This document shows positions 1-10,492 of a DNA stretch of 64,000 bases, one piece after another. A model generated the notes under the pieces. That model was not told the origin of the DNA. It worked only from the letters and a program-made list of their open reading frames with translations, and ran no database searches. The first letter of the stretch is position 1; every line of letters starts with the position of its first letter. The stretch is from Notospermus geniculatus (Eukaryota > Nemertea > Pilidiophora > Heteronemertea > Lineidae): NCBI GenBank assembly GCA_002633025.1, contig NMRB01000829.1, forward strand, positions 156,187 through 220,186. Reading direction: 5' to 3'. Position numbers and translations under genes: made by a program.

Positions 1-921
1 GAAACCATGCTTATTGTGATTCTAAGGGGCATATTCCTATCTGACTATAATACATCTGAAGGGGCTGCGGTGAGCCATTTTAAAGTTACCTGTACATTGA
101 TGTGCCTAAATTGGCAGCCATATTGGTTTTATGCTAATTACTGCCAAACTGGCAAAATCTGTGCGTGGCAACAATTGAATTATGTTATCCAATGGTGATG
201 CCGATAATTTTATGAAGTCAAATCCTAGTTACCAGAGGTTGACCACGAAAGTCAAAATCTAGGCTCTTTTCAGGGTTTTGTCTCTCAGTCTAATATACAG
301 CACCGAGCATTCCAAAAGCCGGATGGTACGAACAACGCATTTTCGACAAAGTGGAAATCTTCTGAAATACTGCAATTTTTCCATATACTCCTGCTGGGCA
401 ACATACATGTAGATTAAGTAAGGTACAGGTAGATTACGGTCATATTTTTCTCTAAAGTTGCAGGTTGCCAAGCAAGGGTGGTACGGTAAGTGTCTAAAAC
501 ACAAACTTCTCACTCGACCAATCTTTGCCCTCAACATAGCTACATGGCGCCGTCAGGTCTCCTGTTGCTGCTCAAACACTCTGACGCTCTCTGATCTGTA
601 TTAGAATGATGCAAAATATTTGACAAAGCAGCTGCAGTGTATCAGATCAGTTCGTATATTTACAGTATTTATTTGGAAATAATTGACTGCAAAATTCATT
701 TCGAGTGTGCTTCCATTGTCATATTCGCAGAATTGTACAAAGTTAATCGTCAAATTTTGATATTTGACCTGCTTACGTTGCATCACGTGTAGTCATACAG
801 TGTGATTAATGCCAATAAGTTATACACGACTGTAAGTAAATTTCGTTCATTTTCCTCTGATCACATTTTTGTGTAAAAATACTTTGAAGGTTCGTTTAGC
901 TAATGTAATTTGACGTTTCAG

Positions 922-1491
922 AGAAGAGCCATCATGCACACAGGAAAATCGACGCTGCAGGAGAAACAGTGACTGCTGTGACGCTGACCATGTCTGCGGG
1001 GTTCCCAACGGCAGAACGATCCCGATAGCGCTGTGTATCGCGAGGGAACGGTACGAACTTTTCAAACATGAGCTGATATTTTGGGCGGAATTCTCTAATT
1101 GGTGTTTCCTGAGCAAAGGTTTGGCCCTGTAACATGAAGTGCCGTACTTTGTGAAATCAAGTGATTACATACCACCAGGAATTTATTCCTGATACCACTT
1201 TAGCTGAATTCCCTTCAAGGTGGTCTCGACGTACGTCTCCACTTTAGCTGAATTCCCTTCGAGGTGGTCTCGACGTACGTCTCCGTACTTAAAATCCCGC
1301 AGGTAGATTTACTGCTTGAAATATCTATAGCTTTGGTTTACTTCCCTTTCAGCTGGACTTGTACCCCTGACAATCAGAGGTGTTATTCTGAAGACGCCTG
1401 TTGCTCTGACGATCACGAGTGTGCCGTACCATGGAATGTTAAAACTCGATCTAGATACTGCGTCCCGACTGAGACCGGCGCCCGTCCCTAA
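922..1491 (+). CDS. Small secreted Cys-rich (cystine-knot-like) protein, copy 1, 3' two coding exons
   Basis: Two coding exons are visible: 922-1050 and 1353-1491, the second ending in TAA. Each encodes one Cys module with spacing C-x6-C-x5-CC-x4-C and a later Cys (SCTQENRRC...DCCDADHVC and TCTPDNQRC...ACCSDDHEC). Both begin with a single base that completes a split codon; the first ends with two leftover bases, so the frame is continuous and the upstream exon is symmetrical (phase 2-2), as expected for exon duplication. The acceptor before the second exon is a good pyrimidine tract ending TTTCAG, and the donor is GTACGA. A poly(A) signal lies at 2394-2399. The spacing resembles inhibitor-cystine-knot or colipase/prokineticin-like folds, but I cannot assign a family. 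The 5' exon with a signal peptide must lie upstream of the window or in the unmatched first 290 bases. Another open frame (about 1464-1636, with C and W residues) overlaps the stop and could be an alternative or frameshifted C-terminus. Function is not inferred. Confidence 0.6.
1196..1285. repeat. Two-copy 44-bp tandem repeat inside the Cys-rich gene intron
   Basis: A unit containing TTTAGCTGAATTCCCTTC and GGTCTCGACGTACGTCTCC occurs twice in a row in the intron between the two Cys-module exons. The same doubled unit is present in the second gene copy at about 22718-22803, so it predates the gene duplication. Confidence 0.75.
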
Positions 1492-2393
1492 ATGTTACCC
1501 AGATGATCCAAATGACGCGTGGCGAATTGATGGCTTTGTTTGCACATATGCCGAGACCGAGGCTGTAAGCTCACTCTCTTGGGAGAATTTCAAGAACCGT
1601 TGCTGGATGTCACCAGGTTCGGAAGATTTGCCTTAGAAATCCTACTTGTAGGCCAGTATATGGATGTAATTTAGTTAGACGACGAGGAAGGGGCCAAGAT
1701 CTCCCCTTTTCGTAGATCCTGCGCTCCCTTTCCGCGCAAGCAATTAATTATCACACATGCGTAGCCATAGGCCTATGTAATATACATGTACTTTCATAGC
1801 TGTCACCGATGTAGAACCAATGCAGTTTATCAGTTAGTGTTCGCTAATCAGCTTGAGATGTAATTCTTTGGTAAATAATAATTATGTTAGCTGCTAATAT
1901 GAGTTACTTTTAATTTTTAGTGTCAGAGGGGCCTAACCTTTAGAAAATGTCAGTTCGGAGATAAAGAAGGCCTGCTGAAAGTTAGAAAACGACTCCGTTG
2001 TTGTTCCCTCAGGGAACAAGCCATATTTATATTGGAATTTTACACAAATTTCAGCGAGAGGCATTTAGTGACGAATGCCCGGAGCATAGCTCGTCGAATG
2101 TTGGTTGCTGGTAGACAATACGTGATGTACATGTACATTACATCTTTGTATGGTACAATCTTGGGTTTTCAGCTTCTGTACACTGAGTGAGTACTTGTAG
2201 CGTCATTTCCAATACCATGGTGACTTATACTGTCCATAAGAAAGAGCAGGAGGCTGCAGGCCATTCGAACTAACAACTGTCACGACAGCCCGTTTTCTAT
2301 TTGGCATATACATGTACAGTGTCTTGAAATGTTCCTGAACCATGCTGAAAGCATCTGTTTATAACTGCTATGATTTATAAAGGTTCTGCAACA

Positions 2394-2399
2394 AATAAA
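2394..2399 (+). promoter_or_regulatory. Poly(A) signal AATAAA of Cys-rich gene copy 1
   Basis: AATAAA about 900 bases after the stop codon at 1491, conserved in copy 2 at 23904-23909. It implies a long 3' UTR or an additional 3' exon. Confidence 0.5.
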
Positions 2400-2924
2400 A
2401 CGCCCAATTTCCGATCATACTTTTTTCTCTCCATTTATGGGTGGAAACCATAACGATGACAGTCTGGTTTCAGATGCTTACTTTCTGTTATTGTCCGACC
2501 AGAAAAACCAACACGACTAACGAATGAAGCAAATTGATTTCATGTAATGATAATCCGATGATATTCTACCACGCATGCGTAGTGAGTTATTCCACGTGTC
2601 AACCACGGGAACATGCCACAATCCTGATCACCAGGCGCCGCTGATGTCGAAGCATCATAATTGACAGTTGAAATAAACAGTATGGGCACAACTACTCGAT
2701 CAGAGTTCGCCAAGTTCGCTCAGTTCGCCGAGTTCGCTGTTTATTGATGCCCTGGCAATCGTTTCACCAGAGCGGGTCACAAATATCACGGCTGGATCCA
2801 ATGTGGAATCGACACAATCGAGCGATTTTCTGCTTTCACCAGGTTTACAAGCAAAAGCAAAAAATATACACCGAAGCCGTCCGTTGTGGCTCTAGTAAAC
2901 CGAAGTAGGCAATTACTGATCTGG

Positions 2925-3527
2925 TATGGGCGGTTATTTCCGCAAAAAATCAGTGTCAGGCTTTTCATTTTAGCACATAATTCCTATGTAGACAGCGCAC
3001 AAGTAGCGTGAAATATCTTCAAAAGCAAGATTCATGACAGCGTAATTTATATGTTGTGAGAGAAACTGTACACAACTCGCGAAAGAACCAAGTTTAGGAT
3101 CCAAGTTTCGCATCCAAGTTGAAGATAACAATTTCTCACTTGTCCGCTAGATGGCGCAACAGTTGAACCAGCCGAGGCCTTATGTACACTGTAGACAACC
3201 CTCGGCCAATGGTAACCTACCCAACACTCATTATGTTAATGATTAGGCCTCCAATATGATAATAGAATCAGCTGAAGCGCCATCTAGCAAGCGATTGAGA
3301 AATTGTTATCTTAAACTTGGATGCGAAACTTGGATCCTAAACTTGGTTCTTTCACGAGTACTGTCGCAACATATATAAATTACGCGGTCTGCATATAAAA
3401 CTTCGGATAAACAAAATAAATTTTGCTTTTGAAGATGCTTCCCGCTACTTGTGCGCTCTCTGCATAGAATTTCTGTGCTAAGAATGAAAAACCTGACACT
3501 GATTTTCTGCGGAAATAACCGCCCATA
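2925..3527. mobile_element. 603-bp foldback element with long inverted repeats and 6-bp target duplication
   Basis: The element starts TATGGGCGGTTATTTCCGC and ends with the reverse complement. The arms stay complementary deep into the element: the CAAGTTTAGGATCC-type segment at about 3085 pairs with that at about 3335, and AGATGGCGC at about 3150 pairs with GCGCCATCT at about 3280. ATCTGG (2919-2924) is repeated immediately after the right end (3528-3533). The related locus at about 4384-4425 carries the uninterrupted sequence CTGATCTGGCGATCATG, an empty site that defines the insertion to the base. It has no coding capacity, so it is a non-autonomous DNA transposon. The superfamily cannot be named from the ends alone. 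Confidence 0.85.
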
Positions 3528-3708
3528 ATCTGGCGATCATGTTCCAAGTCAATTACTGCCTTCATCAGGGCTGTTGATTAGGCCTACTGGCCCAAGTACA
3601 CACGTAATACATGAAAGGTGCACATTGATGATGAATCATGTGCGAATGTACAGCGCATTTGCTATATAATAAAAGAAGTGGGAACCTCAGCATGCATAGA
3701 CTTGGTTA

Positions 3709-3889
3709 CACTAGATACCACCAACATCGTCATGATATTAAAAATTGTACCAAGTGCAATTATTACCGGGCCAATGTATGCCACAATAAACCATGCTACA
3801 TTGGCTTCCCAAATGTTATGTGCTAGCAATAGTCTCAGAGAATAGCGAATTTGTTCCACAGTCGTGTTCGCCGTAACGAGATTGGCCAT
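3709..3889 (-). pseudogene. GPCR fragment: N-terminus and first membrane helix only
   Basis: On the minus strand, an ATG at 3889 opens MANLVTANTT, nearly identical to the N-termini of the GPCRs ending at 7200 and 11551. The frame runs through TM1 (GPVIIALGTIFNIMTMLVVSS), and then homology stops at about 3704, where the sequence switches to GPCR upstream DNA. TM2-TM7 are absent, so it cannot make a receptor. It resembles the 10493-11551 gene (IFNIMTM) more than the 6154-7200 gene (VFNFLTM). Confidence 0.8.
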
Positions 3890-4589
3890 AATTATCAAAA
3901 TATGAAGGGGTTAAAGGGCAATGGTATTCAATGTGTTCCGTAAAGATGAACAGTAGAAAGTGTCCGCCCATTCATTGATCTTTGGATAGGAGCTATAGTC
4001 AGGCACAAGAAGCCAAAAGAGTGGTTTGATGGACTGCTCGGAATAAAAACTGCCAAAGAAAATGTGAATCGCTCTGGCAAAACGAGACACATGTCGCTCT
4101 TACCTTGGCAGGTTGTGACCAAATGTTTGTCAGTTTCAGTATTGTCTGACTATTATGAAATCTGAAAGAACCTATATTCCTTCCATCCTCTCCTGGTGTC
4201 ATCTCGGTTCGTTCAGGCTCACCTTCTGAGCGACATGCCAATCGTTTCACCAGAGCGGGTCACAAATATCACGGCTGGATCCAATGTGGAATCGACACAA
4301 TCGAGCGATTTTCTGCTTTACTTTACAAGCAAAAGCAAAAAATATACACCGAAGCCGTCCGTTGTGGCTCTAGTAAACCGAAGAAGGCAATTACTGATCT
4401 GGCGATCATGTTCCAAGTCAATTACTGCCTTCATCAGGGCTGTTGATTAGGCCTGGCCCAAGTACACACGTAATACATGTACATGAAAAGTGCACATTGA
4501 TGATGAATCATGTGCGAATGTACAGCGCATTTGCTATATAATAAAAGAAGTGGGAACCTCAGCATGCATAGACTTGGTTACTGCAGCTT

Positions 4590-5475
4590 TGAGCTGTGCT
4601 TGTATGGGAGTCGCTGCAGTGGACACCGAGAAATTCCCAAAGTGTACCAATAATGACAGTGCTTTAATGACGCTTCATAATAGTATTGATTCACTGCGTT
4701 TTTGAGAAACAGCGCCAATGCATGTTACAATTTCCAAGAATGCTGTTTTGGGCGAACATCGTATGTCGAATAGTACGGTGCATCAGGCTGCCGTTCCATA
4801 GAGGTAACGGTTTCACTTTTAACTTTTCCCGTTTCATTTTTCACGATCTTTCAATAATAGTATTGATTCACTGCGTTTTTGAGAAACAGCGCCAATGCAT
4901 GTTACAATTTCCAAGAATGCTGTTTTGGGCGAACATCGTACATGTATGTCGAATAAATAGTACGGTGCATCAGGCTGCCGTTCCATAGAGGTAACGGTTT
5001 CACTTTTCATTTTTCCCGTTTCATTTTTCACGATCTTTCATTTAGAGGGTTGGTTCCACTCTATTCACGCCCAAAAGAATGAGCATGTTCATTCCTCGAG
5101 TCACGGGTGATCTTCATTTATTCACGCATGAAATGAATCGTACCTGTCCGAAGGTAGAAAAATGACGCCTATGGAATCCGCATCATGACAATTTACGCGT
5201 GAACCGTGCAAAAAGGCCAATGAATAGTGAAGACGTGAACTCTATGGAACGGGAGCCTAAACTGCTCCAGGCTGGGCTGACACAGGTTTGCGCGACGTTG
5301 GTGACAACCTTAGTCTTTCCTTCCAATCAACTGCTTCATTCTTTGAACAAATGGCTTATACAAGATGTAAGCAAAAACGCCGCACATGAGCACTTGGAGG
5401 CCCCCAAATTTTCACCTCTTCCTAGATGTCTACGGGAACTTTCAGCATGAAGAAGACAGGAAAAAGTGGATTCCC
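4590..5475. other. Gene-free stretch with a 177-bp tandem duplication
   Basis: 4678-4854 is repeated as 4855-5038 (period 177, about 95% alike, with a small ACATGT insertion in the second copy). The duplicated frame stays open because 177 is a multiple of three, but there is no protein similarity and no splice context. The segment CCGTTCCATAGAG at the end of each copy recurs inverted at about 5235-5255, so the block may be part of an inverted-repeat element. I see no gene here. Confidence 0.6.
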
Positions 5476-5724
5476 AACTGGTAAGGTTTGAGGGGGCTGG
5501 ATGAGGGGCAGAAAACCAACCATCCACTACATTTTTATTATTGATGTCCACCAGCTTCAGATGCCTAACCCTACTCCCATTCATCAACTATCCTCCTCTG
5601 CTGCATCAAATAAAACTTAGGCTGATTCATATAGTCGGCCGTGTGGCGTCGCTCATTATGTTTAGCTGTTCCTGAGAGACACCAATGGTCTCCTTTTCCT
5701 CTACATGACGAGTACTGGACCCAC

Positions 5725-5823
5725 ATTCATAAAATCATGCTTGGCTTAGTTACTAATGTGCCAAGTTTGTACAGGTCAATGCACACAACTCGCAACCAAC
5801 TAAGCTAACAAGGTTTTATGAAT
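5725..5823. mobile_element. Short inverted-repeat element (ATTCATAAAAT ends), unit 1 copy
   Basis: Starts ATTCATAAAAT and ends with GTTTTATGAAT, with inner TTAGTT/AACTAA complementarity. It is about 100 bp and non-coding. The same element is in unit 2 at about 9716-9813, so it was present before the duplication. Its ends resemble those of the larger element at 45038-45270. Confidence 0.5.
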
Positions 5824-6105
5824 ACAGCCCCAGATCTATCCAGCAGCACATCCACAATGCATTCTAGAAACACATTCACATGGCGTCGTATACCTTACAG
5901 GACTTCATACCAACGTCAGATATCGGAAGCGTACCTCTTGGATTCATAAGTAATAGCTGAGTAATATAGCTGACATAGTAAACGGAAAACCTCTGATGCA
6001 ACAGCTGCCTTCATCAACGATCAATCCTTCTCGATCCTCCACAATTTGTACCCCATCCGACTGACGGAAACTGACTTCGTCGCGTTGGGACATACTTTGC
6101 CATAG

Positions 6106-6111
6106 TTTATT
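6106..6111 (-). promoter_or_regulatory. Poly(A) signal of GPCR 1
   Basis: AATAAA on the minus strand, about 45 bases after the stop of the 6154-7200 receptor. It is conserved at 10445-10450 after the duplicate receptor. Confidence 0.6.
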
Positions 6112-6153
6112 GGCCCAGGGAAGACAGAGATTTTTTTCAAGTGTGTGAAAAGG

Positions 6154-7200
6154 TTACCTTTCCCTTCCAATTAATTGCTGTATTCGTTGAACCAATACTG
6201 CACGGAATTTTGCCCCGCTGATACAATAGAGAAGGAAATTGATAGCGTGATTTAAATTTGTCAAGGCTCTGGATGAATATCGAAGGAGCTTAGCGAGGGC
6301 TAAACGCTTTGCTGTATCATACTTAAAACCGTCAGTCTCATCCCACATCTCCGGGAAATATATAGGTTCAAGCAAGAAATAAATCTGGTTCGGCAATGTG
6401 AGAATGATGAAGGCGATGCTTACGACGACTAACATCGTGGTAACACTTCCCAGATTGGAATCTTTCTTGGCCTGCTCGTCCAACATGGCTCGTCTTTTTC
6501 TTTTGTTGATAACGAGTGCTGACACTATGAAGATGTTGCAAATTGTGATACCAATAAAGGGGATACCAGCGTACATTACAAGGCTTATAATGGCCCACTC
6601 GTTGAGGTAAAACACATAATAATATGGGAAATCGTCAGAGTCAATAGCACACATTCCATCATATTCTTGATAAATTTGGAAGTATATAAGGACGTGAGAA
6701 TTCAAAGCAAAGACAAAAAGAAACACACCAGCCAGAACGATAAATACGAACCTCTTTGAGAAAATAAATCGGGCCTTTAAAGGAAACAACACGCATATCA
6801 CCCTCTCCAATGTGAGCAGGAAGATGCACCATGACGAGAACATCAATGTGAACTCCGGCAGAAAAAGAAAGGTTTTACACAGGAAATTCGATGGCATCCG
6901 TATGTTGATTCCGAACGCAACCTCAAGAACGGAGGTAAGGTAGCCGAGGTAGAGGACGGCTAGATCACTAACAGCGAGAGTCATCAGGAGGATACGGGTG
7001 GAGATGCTACCCATGTTTCCACTAGATACAACCAACATCGTCAGGAAATTAAAAACCGTACCAAGTGCAATTATTACAGGGCCAGTGTATGCCACAATAA
7101 ACCATGCTACCTTCGCTTCCCAGACGTTATGTGCTAGCAATAGTCTTAGAGAATAGCGAACTTGTTCCACAGTCGTGTTCGCCGTTACGAGATTGGCCAT
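6154..7200 (-). CDS. Class A GPCR, FMRFamide/neuropeptide-receptor-like, copy 1
   Basis: Intronless frame of 348 codons from the ATG at 7200 (MANLVTANTT; the frame has no ATG further upstream). It has seven membrane helices. Numbered from three codons upstream of this ATG: Asn54 in TM1, Asp82 in TM2 (LAVSDLAVL), Cys111 before TM3, E-R-V at 135-137 in place of DRY, Cys187 in extracellular loop 2 as disulfide partner, Pro273 in TM6 (TLPNQ) and NFLLY at 324-328 in place of NPxxY. An N-terminal NTT glycosylation site is present. The TM3/loop pattern WCIFLLTLERVICVLFPLK is typical of invertebrate FMRFamide-receptor-like expansions. It probably acts at the plasma membrane through a G protein; the ligand is unknown. 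The duplicate at 10493-11551 is closely similar. A retrotransposed origin or an ancestral single-exon gene would both explain the lack of introns. Confidence 0.88.
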   Translation of the reverse strand: MANLVTANTTVEQVRYSLRLLLAHNVWEAKVAWFIVAYTGPVIIALGTVFNFLTMLVVSSGNMGSISTRILLMTLAVSDLAVLYLGYLTSVLEVAFGINIRMPSNFLCKTFLFLPEFTLMFSSWCIFLLTLERVICVLFPLKARFIFSKRFVFIVLAGVFLFVFALNSHVLIYFQIYQEYDGMCAIDSDDFPYYYVFYLNEWAIISLVMYAGIPFIGITICNIFIVSALVINKRKRRAMLDEQAKKDSNLGSVTTMLVVVSIAFIILTLPNQIYFLLEPIYFPEMWDETDGFKYDTAKRLALAKLLRYSSRALTNLNHAINFLLYCISGAKFRAVLVQRIQQLIGRER

Positions 7201-8323
7201 AATTGTCAAATTATGAAGGGGTTAGAGGGCAATGGTATACAATACATGTATGTTCCATATAAACCATAGTCAAAAACCGCCTTTACGAATAGGACTGCAG
7301 TACGATTTTGCGAAGTGATGAACAGTAGAAAGTGTCCGCCCATTCATTGCTCGTTGGATAGGAGCTATAGTCAGGCACAAGAAGCCAAAATAGCGGTTTG
7401 ATGGACTACTCAGAAAATACTGCCACAGAAAATACCATGATTTGATCCAGTGTGGAATCGATGCTATCGAGCGATTTTCTGACTTCACCAGGTTTACAAG
7501 CAAAAACAAAAAATATACACCGAAGCCGTCCTTTGTCGCTCGGAAACATGATCACCAACAGTAATTATATTCCTTGGTTGACTGTTCTAGGCAATCATGT
7601 TTCGAAGTTAATGACAGCCTCCCTCAGGGTTGTTGATTGACGTACGCAATACTGTACATCAAAAGTACAAACTGATGATGAAGCATGAGCGAATGTACAG
7701 CGCAATTTCTATTAAAATAATGGAAGTGGGAACCTCAGCAAGCATTAGACTGCAGACTTTGCAAAATACGAGGCAATTTCTGCTACTTTATTCATGACTT
7801 TTCGTAAATGTTGCCAAGAGATATTTTTACATTTGATATACACACGAAAGGAATTTGTCGTCTCAGCAAAACGTCTTTGCATTTGTGGTCTGAGCTTGTT
7901 CAAAAACAGTTTTTTTGTACATCCAAACTTGGACGTTTTGCGAAGCAGCAATCTGTTTCGTGCTATAGGCCTATACCATTCCTGTCACGCCATTTAATTT
8001 TGCGTGCTGTCATCAACGGAAGGGCTTATCTAACCAGTCCTTCTTCAGCACCATCTCGCAGGCTATTACTGTATGTCATAGAATTGACACGAAATAAGTG
8101 ACATTCTGTCAGTATAGTATGTCCTTTTACGATAATATAGATCAAGATGCCGGTGAATGTCCTAGGTATGGAAGTCATTGATACAAAGCGTTTGAATGAG
8201 CAAAAGCATGAGCGACGCTCTGCAAAGGCATGAGCGACGCTCTGCACTAACACATGCATACATGCAACGTATCCTTGGCTGCCGTGCGTGCATAAAGAAT
8301 GTACAATCCGGGTGTACAATGTA

Positions 8324-8683
8324 CTAGTTGCCTTTCGCGGATATCGGTGCGACCTTCTGCCGTGGCGCACCGCTGAGTATCAAATCCAGCAGATCTTTCT
8401 TCCGTGGCCTGTTAGGATCCGATGCTGCAATGACGTCCTGTGGAGTTGGCCAAGCTTCCCGATACCGGTACAAATATTCCGAAGAGTCACCCTCTTGTTG
8501 ATTATCTGCCATTTTGACAGATTTTTCGAATTTCACAGCTGGTTTCTTGCTCTTTTCTATCGTTTTGAGAAGTTCTCTGTATTCAAATCTTCTTGATGTG
8601 CAGCAGACTGTGTTACACGTCCTTACAGCCATAACCACTGAGCAGACGCCACCAATTATAGCAGCTATACCATTGAATCCATG
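8324..8683 (-). pseudogene. Truncated four-TM protein gene (C-terminal part)
   Basis: On the minus strand this encodes the last part of the four-TM protein of 12544-13428: part of TM4 (NGIAAIIGGVCSVVMAV), the Cys cluster TCNTVCCTSRRF and the whole cytoplasmic tail, with a few substitutions (for example KKPAV for TKPAV, EGDSS for EDDSS). Homology ends at 8683, so TM1-TM3 and the start codon are missing. No frame breaks occur in the remaining part, so truncation is recent. Confidence 0.85.
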
Positions 8684-8689
8684 GTATAG

Positions 8690-9226
8690 ATATGTTCCTT
8701 TAATCCGATCCTCATATGTTTTTCCACATTCGCAAATGTGACTTTGAATTTGGCTGGGTTCAGTCGCAGACTAGACATGGTATCACATAGATCCTCCATC
8801 GTCTGAAGTTCAAATCAAAAAGAATAAAACAAGACATCGATTGTGTTTTATACAATTTATTCATGCTCTACACTACATTATGCCAAACCCTCACTACTTT
8901 GGTTATGCATGCCAAATTGGCATGGAGCTACAGTGTAGTCCTGCAATATCATTTCGGATTCTTGGGTGCACCTCCACTACTGATGGTTATACACTTATGC
9001 GTTGCATTACAAAATCCATTTCAACTAAGGGCACAAACACACCAAAACTCTTTACTGAACTCTTTTGTACTTTAACATCATTCATGACAAATGGTGCAGT
9101 TTTATCTGGGAACATGGTATCTATGATGTCTTTCATAGGTTGCTTATAACGACATCTATACATGAGAACGAATATAGTGTACGGTCCACACACAGTGGTG
9201 ATTGCATTCTGCAACTGTCTTTTCAC
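8690..9226 (-). other. Unrecognised protein-like segments on the minus strand
   Basis: Two minus-strand stretches look protein-like. One, 8690-8787, follows a pyrimidine-rich acceptor ending CTTCAG and reads TMEDLCDTMSSLRLNPAKF onward. The other, 8987-9226, includes KQPMKDIIDTMFPDK and VKSFGVFVPLVEMDFVMQR. The exon phases do not fit a simple two-exon join, and I do not recognise a family. They lie just beyond the truncated four-TM gene, so this may be the remnant of an unrelated gene or transposon that marks the duplication breakpoint. Confidence 0.25.
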
Positions 9227-9239
9227 TGTTAAAAATATC

Positions 9240-9470
9240 TGTAATATCTGTGAGCTGTAAAATTCATTTTACTGCAAACTGCTGTTTTTTTACTGGAATT
9301 TAACAGCAAGATTACATGTACAGTTTCTCAGTTTTAAAGACAGCATTTTTTGCAGAATTTATACCATTTTGCTGTCAAAATACAGCAAACGGGTGCTGTC
9401 AAAATACAGAAAAGTGCTGTGTTACTCTGCTGCCAGCATTTGCTGTAAAACATTTTAACAGCAAAATTCC
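9240..9470. repeat. Degenerate CTGTAAAA/TACAGCA inverted-repeat cluster
   Basis: The words CTGTAAA, TTTACTG, CAAAATACAG and AACAGCAA recur on both strands over about 230 bases. This is typical of small AT-rich inverted-repeat elements nested in each other. There is no coding potential. It directly abuts the left boundary of duplication unit 2 at 9471. Confidence 0.45.
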
Positions 9471-9891
9471 AATTGGTAAGGTTTGAGGGGGCTGGATGAG
9501 GGGCAGAAAACCAACCATCCACTACATTTTTATTATTGATGTCCACCAGCTTCAGATGCCTGACCCTACTCCCATCATCAACTATCCTCCTCTGCTGGAT
9601 CAAATAAAACAAGGCTGATTCATAGTCGGCTGTGTGGCGTCGCTCATTATGTTTAGCTGCTCCTGAGAGACACCACTGGTCTCCTTTTCCTCAACATGAC
9701 GAGTACTGGACCCACATTCATAAAATCTTGCTCGACTTAGTTTCTAATGTGTCCAGTTTGTACAGGCCAATGCGCACAACTAGCAACCAACTAAGCTAAC
9801 AAGGTTTTATGAACATAGGCGCAGACCTATCCAGCAGCACATCCACCATGCATTCTAGAAACACATTCACATGACGTCGTCTACCTCACAG

Positions 9892-10276
9892 GGGCCATGT
9901 CGATTTAGAGGAATCGAAGGAATCGGAGGAATCAGAGGAATCGAGCTGGAAAATCCAGAAAATAACCATAAGATAAAGTATAAAATTATCAGAATAGTTA
10001 TTTCATAACATTTCCTGGGCTATTGAGTTGTTGTAATAAACTCATCATCATCAAGGTTGGTGATAAAGTGAGTCTAGTGACTTGAGGGCCGAAAGCCAGC
10101 ACTTTAGGAGAAAATGGCCGAATTTGAAGTTCCACTAAAGTTATTATGATGTTAACACAACCACGTGATCGTGTTTATATATTTAGCACATGATAGCGGT
10201 GTGATCGTGTGTGACTGATGGGCTGCAGACTGTATTTTCCTCTGATTCCTCCGATTCCTCTAAATCGACATGGCCC
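9892..10276. mobile_element. 385-bp inverted-repeat element (GGGCCATGTCGATTTAG ends)
   Basis: Begins GGGCCATGTCGATTTAGAGG and ends with its reverse complement; the arms extend through the AATCGGAGGAATC-type repeats for about 45 bases. ACAG flanks both ends (9888-9891 and 10278-10281). The homologous position in unit 1 (about 5895) has a single uninterrupted TTACAGGACTTC, an empty site. There is no open frame of note. It inserted after the module duplicated. Confidence 0.8.
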
Positions 10277-10444
10277 TACAGGACTTCATACCAACGTCAG
10301 ATTTCGGAGCGTACCGGTTGGATGTAAGCAAAAAACCTCTGATGCAACAGCTGTTTTCATCAACGATCAATTCTCCTCCACAATTTGTACCCAATTGGAC
10401 TGATGGAAACTGACTTCGTCGCGTCGGGACATACTTTGCCGTAG

Positions 10445-10450
10445 TTTATT
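10445..10450 (-). promoter_or_regulatory. Poly(A) signal of GPCR 2
   Basis: AATAAA on the minus strand, 43 bases beyond the stop codon and in the same relative place as in GPCR 1. Confidence 0.6.
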
Positions 10451-10492
10451 GGCCCAGGGAAGACAGAGATTTTCTTCAGGTGTGTGAAAAGG

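Larger units (their letters stand above)
290..2661. repeat. Segmental duplication, copy 1 (partner 21803-24169)
   Basis: About 2.37 kb is nearly identical to 21803-24169, including exons, intron, 3' UTR and poly(A) signal. Differences are scattered substitutions and short indels, for example an extra ACATGTACATT near 2130 in this copy. Similarity stops abruptly at both ends; left and right flanks of the two copies are unrelated. No N lies at any of these boundaries. Confidence 0.85.
2735..4585 (-). pseudogene. Broken copies of the GPCR 5' region
   Basis: 2735-3704 (interrupted by the foldback element) and 4236-4580 are two copies of the sequence that lies upstream of the intact GPCRs at 7440-7745 and 11776-12075. 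Shared markers are a GATCCAATGTGGAATCGA word and a GAATGTACAGCGCA...GTGGGAACCTCAGCA word. Between them sits a GPCR 5' coding fragment. This arrangement shows repeated partial duplication of the GPCR locus. Confidence 0.7.
5476..8683. repeat. GPCR + four-TM module, duplication unit 1
   Basis: Homologous to 9471-12903 in the same order: a 5' flank, GPCR, GPCR upstream region, then the 3' part of the four-TM gene. Unit 1 stops within the four-TM coding region at 8683, where unit 2 continues with the intact gene. Unit 2 carries a 385-bp insertion (9892-10276) that unit 1 lacks. Neither boundary has an N. Confidence 0.8.
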
